64,000 nt of DNA from contig JBCAQO010000008.1 of NCBI GenBank assembly GCA_039111635.1, forward strand, positions 992,001-1,056,000, given 5' to 3'. This stretch comes from Heterobasidion occidentale (lineage: Eukaryota > Basidiomycota > Agaricomycetes > Russulales > Bondarzewiaceae). Position numbers and translations under genes: made by a program. The notes under the pieces are model-generated. The model was not told where the DNA came from and did no database searches. It saw only the letters and a program-made list of their open reading frames with translations. Below, piece by piece: positions 48,659 through 59,735 of this stretch. Numbering within the stretch: the stretch's first letter is position 1; the number at the start of each line of letters is the position of its first letter.

Positions 48659-51600
48659 CTAAAGCTTAATCGCCGCAGGTCGGGGTTTGTCTGGGTAGCT
48701 TTTGTGGAATTCACGAAGCGCCTCGTCGGCCGTATCTTTGAGGAGGGCAAAGGGTTCCCAGGTGTTATCGGCTTCGGAGTATCCGACCCACTTGACAAGG
48801 TACTTGGTCCCTCGTCCCTGACGTCTTGAATCTAGAATAGCCTCCACTTCGTAGTGTTCTTCTTCATTCAAGATCTCTGGGGCAGGTCTGGGGAAGTTCC
48901 TTCCATGGGCCTCTGTCTCGTGATATTCCGTGAGTATGGAGGCATGAAATACCGGGTGTATCTTCCACGTTTCAGGTATTTTCAGCCGATAAGCCAGAGA
49001 GCCGATTCTTTCGGTCACCGAAAAGGGGCCATAGCGTCGAGGTGCCAGCTTGAATTTCGGATGAGTCGTCCGAATGTGGGTTCCTTCTAACCAAACTTGG
49101 GTTCCTACTTCCCACTGTGGGAGTTTCCTGTGCAGGTCCCGGTCCTTGGCGTGTGGGAGAATTCTGCGAAGGGAATCAAGTCTACCCAGTTGTCTTGATG
49201 GTAGTTGCAGAACACTCGCAGGAATTGTTCGATCTCTTGGTTCACCCGTTCCGTTTCTCTGTCGGTTTGGGGATGGTAAGCCGTGCTGAGGGCAGGGGTG
49301 ATTCCCATTCCTTTCCATAGTTCCCTTGTGAACTTTGCCGCAAATTGAGGACCTCTGTCGGACACCACCTTGGTTGGTAGTCCGTATCGTTTGAACACAT
49401 TGTCCTGGAAGAGCGTCGTAGTTTCTTCGGCTGTGATTGTCTTCTTGCACGGAGTTATGACTATTCCTTTTGACAGGCCTTGATCGACCACCACATTTAT
49501 CGAGTCGTAGCCTCTGCTTTCCGGGAGGTCTGTTACGAAGTCGGTGGAGATGAAGCACCAAGGGACGTTTGTGGTTTCCAATGGTTGGATTGGTGGATGG
49601 GTCCTGTGGGGCAGGTTCTTGGTAGATTGGCAGACTGCGCATCCATCCACGTATTGGTGTACGAATTTGGTCATGCTGGACCACCAATAATGGCGCTGTA
49701 CCAATTCCAAGGTTTTCGCCCGGCCTGGGTGTCCTGTAGCCATAGTGTCATGGTGCGTTTTCACAACCATTCGTCGAAGGAGATCATCCTTTGGGACACA
49801 TATGTAGCCGTCGCGTCTTGTAATGCCATTTTTGTGTGTCCACTTTCCTAGGTCACCCTTCATTGCTTTCGGTCCTTTATCCAGTAATTTCTTGAGGGCA
49901 ACGTCTACTAGTAAATCGTGTTTTGAGCGCGAGTGTCGAATAAGGGAGAGGATGTCCGAGGATACGAGTTCCGTTGCTTTGACGTGTATGCCTTCGCTTG
50001 GCTCTACTAGAGTTTCACTGGACTCGGTGAAAAGTCTGGACGGGAGCAGAGTCTGTGCCTTGTTATCAGATTCCACCCCCTCACTAAGGTCTGGACGCCT
50101 GGACAGAGCATCGGCGTGATTAGTAGTTCCAGCCTTGTAACTGAGCTGGAAGTCAAATCTGGACAAAAACAGACTCCAGCGTGCTTGTCGCCTTGATAGG
50201 TCGCGCGCGGTCTGAAAGTGTTCCAAGTTCTTGTGGTCTGTCCAGACTTCAAAAGAGTGTCTAGCGCCCTCGAGGTAGTGTTTCCAGTGTTCCAGCGCCT
50301 TGATAATGGCAAGGAGTTCGCGATCATGTACGTCGTAATTTCGTTCGGCCGGTGAGAACGATCCTGAAAGGTAGGCGACGGGGTACCAGTTGTTATCAGG
50401 TCCTTCCTGTAAGAGGACTGCACCGTATGCAGCGAGGGAGGCGTTGGTGACGAGCCGGTAGGGACGCATCGGGTCAGGGTATAGCAGGACTGGTTGACTG
50501 ATGAAGGCTTTCTTTAGTCGATCAAATGCTTGTTGGCATTCCGTGGTCCAGTCCCATCTCGTATCTTTCTTCGTGAGGTCGTGTAGGGGCCGAGCGATCA
50601 AGGAGAATTTATCAATGAATCGCCGGTAAAAGTTCCCTAAACCTAAGAAAGAGCGGATGTCGCGGACTGTGCGCGGGATGGGCCACTCCTGGATAGCTTC
50701 AATCTTCGAGTCTTCCATAGCGACGTGGTCTTTTGAAATCGTGTACCCAAGGTAGTTTAGCTTCTCCTTGTGGAATTCGCACTTCTCTGGTTTGAGGTAA
50801 AGATCGTTGTCGCGTAGGATTTGGAGGACTCGTCGAAGAATCACAATGTGCTCCGCTGTGGTCTTCGTAAAGATGAGGATGTCGTCCATATATACCGCTA
50901 TTTTCCGGGCCAAGATGAGTTCCTGAAAGATCATGTTCATCATGGCTTGGAAGGTTCCCGGGGAGTTGCAGAGCCCAAAAAACATAACTGTAGGTTCAAA
51001 GAGCCCCAAGGGTGTGACGAAGGCCGCTTTGGATTTGTCTCCTTTCTTGATGCGCACGTTATTATATCCCCACCGCACATCAAGCTTTGAGAATACCATT
51101 GTGCCTTTAATAATATCCAATAGTTCTTGGATTAGTGGCAAGGGGCAGACATCTCGGATGGTATGTTCGTTAAGGTGGCAATAGTCTTGTACCGGACGGA
51201 GCTTCCCATCCTTCTTGTTTATAAAGAAGAAAGAGGCTGCACTATGTGCTGTTGACCGACGTATTGTTCCCCTGGAAAGGTGCTCTTTGACGAATTTCCC
51301 TAGCTCATCATGTTTCTCCGGGCTCAAAGGAAATATCCGTGGGGCCTGGGGTACAAAAGATGGCTTGAGATTTATCGCATGGTCCCATATTGTATGTTGG
51401 GGAAGCCTCTGTGATCTTCTTTTGCTGAAGATGTCGAGGTAAGAATGATATTCCGTTGGCACCCAACCTTTCAGGTCGGTGGTGTCGATTTCTTCCTCTA
51501 GGTCTTCGTCAAAGCTTGCGAACCCCGAGGGTTCTGGAGCTACCTTCCTGATGACAGGTTCTCCTGCGCTTTCCATTGCGGAGGAGTCAAACGGTGTTTG

Positions 51601-52412
51601 CGCTTCTTCAGCAACTTTTCCTGAAGCTTCGCCCTTGGCTGCCTCTTGCTGAGCTTGCCGGTGTTCCTTCCTTTTGGTTACTTGTTCCTCGAGCCATTTC
51701 CGAGCCTTGCGTTGTCGGGATTTGTGCTCGAGCAGCTCCATGAACCGAGTTTTCCATTCCTTCGCGGGTACTTGGTCCCACTGTTCTTTAGTCCAAGTCC
51801 ACGAAGGTCCTACCGGTTCTGAGACAAGATGCGGTTTCGTCCGCTGAGGAATCTTGTCACCGCGTAGTTTCGCTAGCCATGCCTTCTTGGTAGGCTCTTC
51901 CCTTGCCTTGGTAAACCCATATGGTTGCTGGCAATCTCTGGGGCATCAATCAAAGTGTACTTCACGGCGCCTCCACTCAATGGAGGGGTCGTGGTATTTC
52001 AACCAATCTGTTCCTAGGAGCATGTCGTCTTTCCCTAGATTGGTGATGAACATCTGGACGCGTTCAGTGTGAGTTCTCCCCCGTCTGTCCTTAACGGTGA
52101 GATTTGCGTCTAGGCCTCGTCGAATAAGGCCCGCCTTGTTGATGGTGTCATTGACATTGTGAACGCGGATGGGGTGGTTTAAAGGATAGGTTGGAAGGTT
52201 GTGCATCTGTACCCATCTCTCGTTCACCAAAATCCCTTCGCATGCTGAGTCGATGGCGGCCCTGGCTCCAGCGCTTCTTCCTCGAGTTGTCAATCGCACA
52301 TCAAGTCGAATGGGGGTAACAATGTGACTGTTCATTGCTCCGATTCGAATATATGGCGGGGAATCGTACTCGAGTTTCCTCGACCCTCTCTCTTCGGCTG
52401 GTGAAGGAGAGG
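48659..52412 (-). pseudogene. Pol of A2, nearly intact
   Basis: The protease part (to ~51946) has AAIDSACEGIL and ends at HFD-TGA, where A1 has CGA. The frame 51741-49105 (878 aa) covers RT (AVYMDDILIFTKTT), RNase H (VTNASLAAYGAVLLQ, where the catalytic Asp seen in A1 and A3 is Asn), the IN zinc finger and the DDE core up to PFAEFSH. There ~170 bp present in A1 are missing and the frame shifts. The chromodomain follows in the next frame (YLVKWVGYSEADNTWEPF), ending at 48659. It could still make RT. Confidence 0.85.
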
Positions 52413-53630
52413 TCAGGAAAAATCCTCTGCCAGGTCCACCAACATTCTTTTGGCCTTAGCCTCCCCTACTTCTTGGAAGAGCACTCGGACTCCATCAGTA
52501 TCACAGACGGGTCCGTTGCTTCGTCGTCCGTTAGGCGGTACGTAGCGCTCTCCATTGCTCTGGCGTGATCCTCCCCTTCTCGTGGAAGGGTCCTCACGTT
52601 CCACCGAATTACCAGGTTGTGGTACCCGACGGTGGTGGCCATGAGAACTCCCCTCCTCCAATCCTCAATGTAGTCCCGCATCGTCTCCCAGCGGGGATTC
52701 TTGCTCGTCTTCATCCTCCATGTCTGCAGCGCGAGTTCGTCTACCTCCTCCGCCCACCGACTTGCACAGATTTCCTCGAGACGGGGGAACGCCTCTATGA
52801 GGGGAACGGCAATCAGATGCCCAATGCCCTGACTTTCCACAGTTAAAACAACGAGTGGTAAGCTTGCCATCATAAGTGCGTTTCTGGCAAGCGGCATCTC
52901 TCTTTTGAGAGGCATCAATGTCCATGTTGACCACCTGGTTGTTCATTCTGCGGGGAGCGGTGGTAGAGTTGTAGCGGCAAGCTGGTTGGAGGTGGAAGCG
53001 ATTGAGGAAGTCGCTTCGGAATGAGGTGGAGTTGGTGAGGATCGCCTTTTGAGCACTTCGGGCTCTCAAGCGTCCATCTATTTCACAGGCAGTGTTGACC
53101 CAATCTTGGATCGTGTCCTTTGGTGGTGTTTCTTTGTCATAGATCTTGTCCATGACCCTCGGGTCAAGCCCCCTCTGGAAGTAAGGAACTTGTTCCTTGT
53201 CGGTGATGTCGGCGTCGGCGGCTATAAGGATGAATTGATTGGAGTATTCATCCACCGTCATCTTTCCTTGAGAGAAGGACATGAGAGCGCTTTGGGCTTT
53301 GTCTGTAAGGTTTGTTTCCTTGAACTGGAGTTTAAACCTGTCGTGAAAGTCGGACCAAGTCCCGAGGGTTTTGGGCGGGATCGCCCCTACTGTCTTCTTC
53401 AGGAAGCTTTCTGCCCAGACGCCGGCTGTTCCATATCTCATGCATGAGAGGGCTAGGGAAACTTTGCCCGCATCCGTCTTGTATCGGTCCGATTCTGCTG
53501 TGAAAAGGAGGAGGCAATTCATGATGAATTTCTGCGATTGTGTTCGGTCTCCCTCAAAGTTATCAGGGAGTTTGGGCTTGCCCCTTCCCGACGATGTGAG
53601 TGCGGGGGGGTCTGTAGGGTTCGTCGACAT
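52413..53630 (-). CDS. Gag of A2, with one in-frame TGA
   Basis: Starts MSTNPTDPPALTSSGRGKPK. Capsid region as in A1, CCHC knuckle CFNCGKSGHWASDC (a diverged version of the A1/A3 knuckle). A TGA at 52662-52664 (LH-stop-GLEEG; CGA in A1) splits it into 321 and 82 aa; the second part ends AEDFS then TGA, overlapping the run of five T that opens pol in the -1 frame. Confidence 0.8.
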
Positions 53631-54052
53631 AATGGTATTGTCTTCAATGTTTCGGGTGTTGATCGGTGTTTGAATATCCGAGGATTCGGACTCGGATGTT
53701 CCTTCCTCTTCTTCTGATGTATCCGGGATTTCTGGTTCGGGGTTTCTGTACTGGGGTGGCTCTACCCAGTCTTCTGTTATTTCGTCCCAAGCCCACTCAG
53801 CTTCTGTTTCGTCTTCTCTTGTGAAGAAGTATCGTCCTTCTCGGTACGAGCAGTTATCAAAGTTTGGGGGTGCTGGCCGATTGGTGTCGGAGTAATACCA
53901 GCGGTTTTCTCTTTGATGGATAGGACGATTGTTCTGTCGAAGTTGGTTATGGGTTCGTCTAGTGCCTGGTGGAAATCCTAGGCCTAGGTCTTGCTCCAGG
54001 GTGTGTGAAGTAACTCTCTTCGGTGGGGGTCTATGCCACCGATGAGGGTTGT

Positions 54053-54642
54053 TGTTACGAACTGCTCGTTCAGTAACCCAAGAGTAACAGGTTCTTCCCT
54101 AGGTCGCACGATGGACTGAGTGATGGGCGAAGTCTCGACTGTATTAGGTAACGATACAGGAGGGAATAGTGATTGGCTCTAAGAGCCCTGTATGTGTAGA
54201 TACAGGGGGAACGAAGAGAATAGACTGAAGATCCTCAGCCTATTCTATGGGCCTTATATACTGTATGGGGTATAGGGTAAGAGTCCATGTGCTTCTCCAG
54301 GTTTCCATCCTAGGAGAGCTGTGGTCGCCGTCTCTCTCAGCCGGTGCCTACTCTTGTACTTCTCCAGTCGCACTGATCCATCATGGTGCAACGAGGTGCT
54401 TACTCATAAGCCCTAAGCCCATGGCATGTGAATACGCCTCTCGTTCCTGTGTGAACTCTGTGAGCCTCGTGTCCCTCCAATATAGCCTCTACCGATGTCT
54501 TGAAGAACCATCGGTCTTGTCGGCTCCTAAGGACATGCCGAATACCTTGGTGTACGCTCCATAGTGGAGCCGCCTAGCATGTGATGTTTGATCCATCGGT
54601 TAGACACGGCCGCGAAGGGCCCCGATCGGTCAAGTCATAACA
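54053..54642 (-). repeat. LTR d (5' LTR of A2)
   Basis: 590 bp, minus orientation, TG...CA ends. It lacks the insertion of LTRs a and c. On its outer side it abuts, without spacer, the integrase coding sequence of A3 (ACCTTGG... at 54641), so this end lies inside A3. Confidence 0.85.
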
Positions 54643-56571
54643 CCTTGGTCTCAAGAGCTGAGTCGACCGAATATGGTGGATTGAACCCATAGAGGATTTC
54701 AAACGGCGACTTCCCTGTGGCGGAGTGTTTCCGGGTGTTGTGGGAGAATTCTGCGAAGGGGATCAAATCTACCCAATTGTCTTGGTGGTAGTTGCAAAAC
54801 ACTCGCAAGAATTGCTCGATCTCTTGGTTTACCCGTTCTGTTTCTCCGTCCGTTTGGGGGTGGTAAGCCGTACTGAGGGCAGGGGAGATTCCCATTCCTT
54901 TCCATAGTTCCCTTGTGAACTTTGCCGCAAATTGAGGACCTCTGTCGGACACCACCTTGGTTGGTAGTCCATATCGTTTAAACACATTGTCCTGGAAGAG
55001 CGTCGTAGTTTCCTCGGCCATGATTGTCTTTTTGCACGGGGTTATGACTATTCCTTTTGACAGGCCTTGATCAACTACCACATTTATCGAGTCGTAGCCT
55101 CTGCTTTCTGGAAGGTCTGTTACGAAGTCGGTGGAGATGAAGCGCCAAGGGACGTTTGTGGTTTCTAATGGTTGGATCGGTGGATGGGTCCTATGGGGTA
55201 GGTTCTTGGTGGATTGGCAGACTGCGCATCCATCCACATATTGGTGCACAAATTTGGTCATGCTTGACCACCAATAATGGCGCTGTACCAATTATAAGGT
55301 TTTTGCTCGGCCTGGATGTCCTGTAGCCATAGTGTCATGGTGCGTTTTGACAATCATTCGTCGAAGGAGGTCGTCTTTCGGGACACAAATGTAACTGTCG
55401 CGTCTTGTGATGCCATCTTCATGTGTCCATTTTCCTAGGTCGCCCTTCATTGCGTTTGGTCCTTTCTCCAGCAGTTTCTTGAGGGCGGCATCAACCAGCA
55501 AATCGTGTTCCGAGCGCGAGTGTCGAATAAGGGAGAGGATGTCCGAGGATACGAGTTCCGTTGCTTTGACGTGTATGCCTTCGCTTGGCTCTACCAGAGT
55601 TTCGCTGGACTCGGTGAAAAGTCTGGACGGGAGTAGAGTCTGTGCCTTGTTATCAGATTCCACCCCCTCACTAAGGTCTGGACGCCTGGACAGAGCATCG
55701 GCATGATTCGTAGTTCCAGCCTTGTAACTGAGCTGGAAGTCAAATCGGGACAAAAACAGGCTCCAGCGCGCTTGTCGTCTTGACAGGTCGCGCGCCGTCT
55801 GAAAGTGTTCCAGATTCTTGTGGTCCGTCCAGACCTCAAAGGGGTGTCTAGCGCCCTCGAGGTAGTGTTTCCAGTGCTCCATCGCCTTGATAATAGCAAG
55901 GAGTTCGCGATCATGTACGTCGTAATTCCGTTCGGCCGGTGAGAATGATCCCGAGAGGTATGCCACGGGGTGCCAGTCGTTATCAGGTCCTTCCTGTAAG
56001 AGGACTGCACCGTATGCCGCGAGGGAAGCGTCGGTAACGAGCCGGTAGGGGCGCATCGGGTCAGGGTATAGCAGGACTGGTTGACTGATGAAGGCTTTCT
56101 TTAGTCGATCAAATGCTTGTTGGCATTCCGTGGTCCAGTCCCATCTCGTATCTTTCTTCGTGAGGTCGTGTAGGGGCCGAGCGATCAAGGAGAATTTATC
56201 AATGAATCGCCGGTAAAAGTTCCCTAAACCTAAGAAAGAGCGGATGTCGCGGACTGTGCGCGGGATGGGCCACTCCTGGATAGCTTCAATCTTCGAGTCT
56301 TCCATAGCGACGTGGTCTTTTGAAATCGTGTACCCAAGGTAGTTTAGCTTCTCCTTGTGGAATTCACATTTCTCTGGTTTAAGGTAAAGATCGTTGTCGC
56401 GCAGGATTTGGAGGACTCGTCGAAGAATCACAATGTGTTCCGCTGTGGTCTTCGTGAAGATGAGGATGTCGTCCATATATACCGCTATTTTCCGAGCCAA
56501 GATGAGTTCCTGGAAAATCATGTTCATCATGGCTTGGAAGGTCCCTGGGGAATTGCAGAGCCCAAAGAACA
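54643..56571 (-). pseudogene. A3 pol, 3' part (RT end, RNase H, IN)
   Basis: Continues RT from FFGLCNSPGTFQAMMNMIFQ and AVYMDDILIFTKTT through RNase H with an intact VTDASLAAYGAVLL, the IN finger (HHDTMATGHPGRAKTL) and the DDE core to YGFNPPYSVDSALETKV, where A2 begins. One stop separates KTL from VQRHYWW (a TAA at 55292). The chromodomain is absent. Confidence 0.85.
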
Positions 56572-57420
56572 TGTTAAGAGCCGGCTCATAACACATGATA
56601 TATGATCACCTGATCATATGACACGCGGTCTATGACCAACGGATATGGCCTATACCCGGTGACCGACCTCTTGACTTCACCAACGGACATTGAGTTATCT
56701 TATCTTATCTTCTACCCCTGATCAGCGATCATGTCATCACAGTTACCTGAACGGTTTCCTGTTCCTGGTTCCTGTCCCTGCCCCAACGGTTTGTTCGTTG
56801 ATTCTTCGATCGTTGATCGTTTGCTTCTATTTACCTCGGTACCTTAAGAAGCACGGACCTTCTGTCGATCTTGCCCTAAAGTAGTTCACGTATATATAGA
56901 ACGAGCCAGATACCTGTATCGCCAGCTCGTTCACCTTTGTTACTGGATAACATCCTTTGTTACTCCCCACCTGTTCTTACCCTTGACCTTTGGTACTAGC
57001 CATACCTCTGCTACATCATAGTCTTTGCCAATAGGCCAGACTCTTGATTGTCAATAGAACATCTGCTTGAGCATCGGTTTGACTTGCCCTGCGCTTCTCT
57101 CTATCATCATCCTCAACCACTCAGTCGTCATCTCAATACTGGCTGAGTTCTACACAGGACTAGCAGTATTCTATCTCGACTTTAGTGGGCAGCATATCTA
57201 CTGCCATCCAGGTCCGCATCAGGTCGTACCCGCATATCTGTGGGAAAACCTTTGTGCATTCCTGGAAACGCGATATCATCACGAATCTCTCGTACATCCC
57301 GAAATACGCGCTCAAGTAGCCGCTGGTGCCTTTATCGGACGTACTTGGATTTGGCACGTCCCTCAGTGACTCAGGAGCCTCCTGGCACATCACGTGCGAA
57401 GACCAGGTCTTAACAGAACA
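56567..57420 (+). mobile_element. Solo LTR with perfect GAACA duplication
   Basis: LTR 56572-57415 (844 bp), TGTTAAGAGCC to GGTCTTAACA, 8-bp inverted tips, inserted in the RT of A3 between GAACA (56567-56571) and GAACA (57416-57420). A perfect 5-bp duplication shows integrase-mediated insertion followed by LTR-LTR deletion of the body. It is related to, but diverged from, the B-family LTRs in length, motif order (GTTCACCTTTGTTACTGG) and a short internal ORF. The strand is inferred from that similarity. Confidence 0.9.
57067..57369 (+). CDS. ORF inside solo LTR (diverged B-type LTR protein)
   Basis: 100-aa frame with EFYTGLAVFYLDFSGQHIYC and HQVVPAYLWENLCAFLETRY. It aligns with the ORF in the B-family LTRs by spaced residues: FYTGLA-F, a Cys, G--H-VP, E-L, then FI near the end. 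The nucleotide sequence around it is much less alike. Function unknown. Confidence 0.45.
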   Translation: MSIGLTCPALLSIIILNHSVVISILAEFYTGLAVFYLDFSGQHIYCHPGPHQVVPAYLWENLCAFLETRYHHESLVHPEIRAQVAAGAFIGRTWIWHVPQ

Positions 57421-58852
57421 TTACTGTAGGTTCAAAGAGCCCTAAGGGTGTGACGAAGGCCGCTTTGGATTCGTCTCCTTTCCTGATGCGCACGTTGTTA
57501 TATCCCCACCGAACATCGAGTTTCGAGAACACGGTTGCGCCTTTAATAATATCCAATAGTTCTTGGATTAATGGCAGGGGGGTGACATCTCGAATGGTGT
57601 GTTCGTTAAGGTGACGATAGTCTTGGACCGGACGGAGCTTCCCATCCTTCTTGCTTACAAAAAAGAAAGAGGCCGCGCTATGTGCTGTTGACCGTCGTAT
57701 TGTTCCTCTGGAAAGGTGCTCCTTGACGAACTTCCCTAACTCATCATGCTTTTCCGGGCTCAGAGGAAATATCCGCGGGGCCTGGGGTACAAAAGATGGT
57801 TTGAGGTTTATCACGTGGTCCCATATTGTATGTTGGGGAAGCCTCTGCGATCGTCGTTCGCTGAAGATGTCGAGGTAAGAATGATATTCCGTCGGCACCC
57901 GACCTTTCAAGTCCGTGGTGTCGATTTCTTCCTCCAGATCTTCGTCAAAGCTTGCGAACCCCGAGGGTTCTGGAGCTACCTTCCTAATGACGGGTTCTCC
58001 TGCGCTGTCCATTGCGGAGGAGTCAAACGGTGTTTGCGCTTCTTTAGCGACTTTTCCTGAAGCTTCGCTCTGGGCTACCTCTTGCTGAGCTTGCCGGCGT
58101 TCCTTCCTTTTGGTTACTTGTTCCTCGAGCCATTCCCGAGCCTTGCGTTGTCGGGATTTATGCTCGAGTAACTCCATGAACCGAGTTTTCCATTCCTTCG
58201 CGGGTACTTGGTTCCATTGCTCTTTAGTCCAAGTCCACGAGGGTCCTACCGGTTCCGAGACAAGATGCGGTTTCGTCCGCTGGAGAATCTTGTCACCGCG
58301 TAGTTTCGCTAGCCATACCTTCTTGGTAGGCTCTTCCCTTGCCTTGGTAAACCCATATGGTTGTTGGCAATCTCTGGGGCATCAATCAAAGTGTACTTCA
58401 CGGCGCCTCCACCCGATGGAGGGGTCGTGATATTTCAACCAATCTGTTCCTAGGAGCATGTCGTCTTTCCCTAGATTGGTGATGAACATCTGGACGCGTT
58501 CGGTATGAGTTCTCCCTCGTCTATCTTTGACGGTGAGATTCGCGTCTAGGCCTCGTCGTATGAGACCTGCCTTGTTGATGGTGTCATCGACGTTGCGAAC
58601 GCGGATGGGGCGGTTTAAAGGATAGGTGGGGAGGTTGTGCTTCTGTACCCACTTCTCGTTTACCAAAATCCCTTCGCATGCTGAGTCGATGGCGGCCCTG
58701 GCTCCAGCGCTTCTTCCTCGAGTTGATAATCGCACATCAAGTCGAATGGGGGTGATGATATGACTGGTCATTGCTCCGATTCGAATACATGGTGGGGAAT
58801 CATACTCGAGTTTCCTCGACCCTCCCTCTTCGGTTGGTGAAGGAGAGGTCAA
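57421..58852 (-). pseudogene. A3 pol, 5' part (protease and RT start)
   Basis: Protease 58852-58382 starts within the -1 frame (SPSPTEEGGSRKLEYDSPPC) and holds AAIDSACEGILVNEKWVQ, ending HFD-TGA like A2. RT starts in the frame 58177-57410 with the linker KGRVPTEYHSYLDIFSERRS and RPVQDYRHLNEHTIRDVTPL, then is interrupted by the solo LTR. Confidence 0.85.
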
Positions 58853-59735
58853 GAAAAATCCTCTGCCAGGTCCACCAACATTTGCCTTCGCTCGGCCTTT
58901 CCTAATTCTTGGAAGAGCGCTCGGACGCCATTAGTATCACTGATGGGTCCGTTTCTTCGTCGTCCGTTAGGCGGTACGTAGCGCTCTCCATTGCTCTGGC
59001 GTGATTCTCCCCTTCTCGTGGAAGAGTCCTCACGTTCCACCGAATGACCAGGTTGTGGTACCCGACGGTCGTGGCCATGAGAACTCCCCTCCTCCAATCC
59101 TCAATGTAGTCGCGCATCGTTTCCCACCGGGGATTCTTGCTCGTCTTCATCCTCCATGTCTGCAGCGCGAGTTCGTCTACCTCCTCCACCCACCGGCTTG
59201 CGCGGATTTCCTCGAGATGGGGGAACACCTCTACGAGGGAAACGACAGTCAGCTATCCCATGCCCTGGTTTTCCGCAATTGTAGCAGGAAAAGGGAGCAG
59301 GTCTCTTGCCATCGTATACACGCTTGTTCCGATTGGCGTCTCTTTTGCGAGAGGCATCAATATCCATGTCAACCACCTGGTTGTTCATTCTGCGAGGAGC
59401 GGTGGTAGAGTTATAACGACGAGCTGGTTGGAGGTGAAAGCGATTGAGGAAGTCGCTTCGGAATGAGGTGGAGTTGGCGAGGATCGCCTTTTGAGCACTT
59501 CGGGCTCTCAAGCGTCCGTCTATTTCGCAGGCAGTGTTGATCCAATCTTGGATGGTGTCTTTCGGCGGCGTCTCTTTGTCATAGATTTTGTCCATGACCC
59601 TCGGATCGAGCCCCCTCTGGAAGTAAGGAACTTGTTCCTTGTCGGTGATGTCGGCGTTGGCGGCGATAAGGACGAATTGATTTGAGTATTCATCCACCGT
59701 CATCTTTCTTTGAGAGAAAGACATGAGGGCGCTTC
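58849..59735 (-). pseudogene. A3 gag, truncated by element B
   Basis: The capsid C-terminal half (ALMSFSQRKMTVDEYSNQFV, DKEQVPYFQRGLDPRVMDKI), CCHC knuckle CYNCGKPGHGIADC, then LH-TGA as in A2 and the last 82 aa to AEDFS-TGA (58849). The N-terminal half was on the far side of element B and is not in the window. Confidence 0.85.

Larger units (their letters stand above)
44056..54642 (-). mobile_element. Ty3/gypsy chromovirus, copy A2
   Basis: Same family and layout as A1 in the opposite orientation: LTR d (54053-54642), gag, pol, ORF3, motif array, polypurine tract next to 44675, LTR c (44056-44674). It is the best-preserved copy: RT, RNase H and most of IN sit in one 878-aa frame. Damage consists of two TGA codons at CGA positions, one ~170-bp deletion in integrase that shifts the frame, and a mutated RNase H Asp. 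About 70 bp that follow the left LTR in A1 are missing after LTR d. Confidence 0.9.
54643..59735 (-). mobile_element. Truncated chromovirus copy A3
   Basis: Family A, minus orientation. It runs from inside gag (cut at 59735 by the 5' LTR of element B) through pol to the middle of integrase (cut at 54643 by LTR d of A2). It is further split by a solo LTR at 56572-57415. Its own LTRs, ORF3 and motif array are not present. It is the oldest layer of the nest. Confidence 0.88.
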
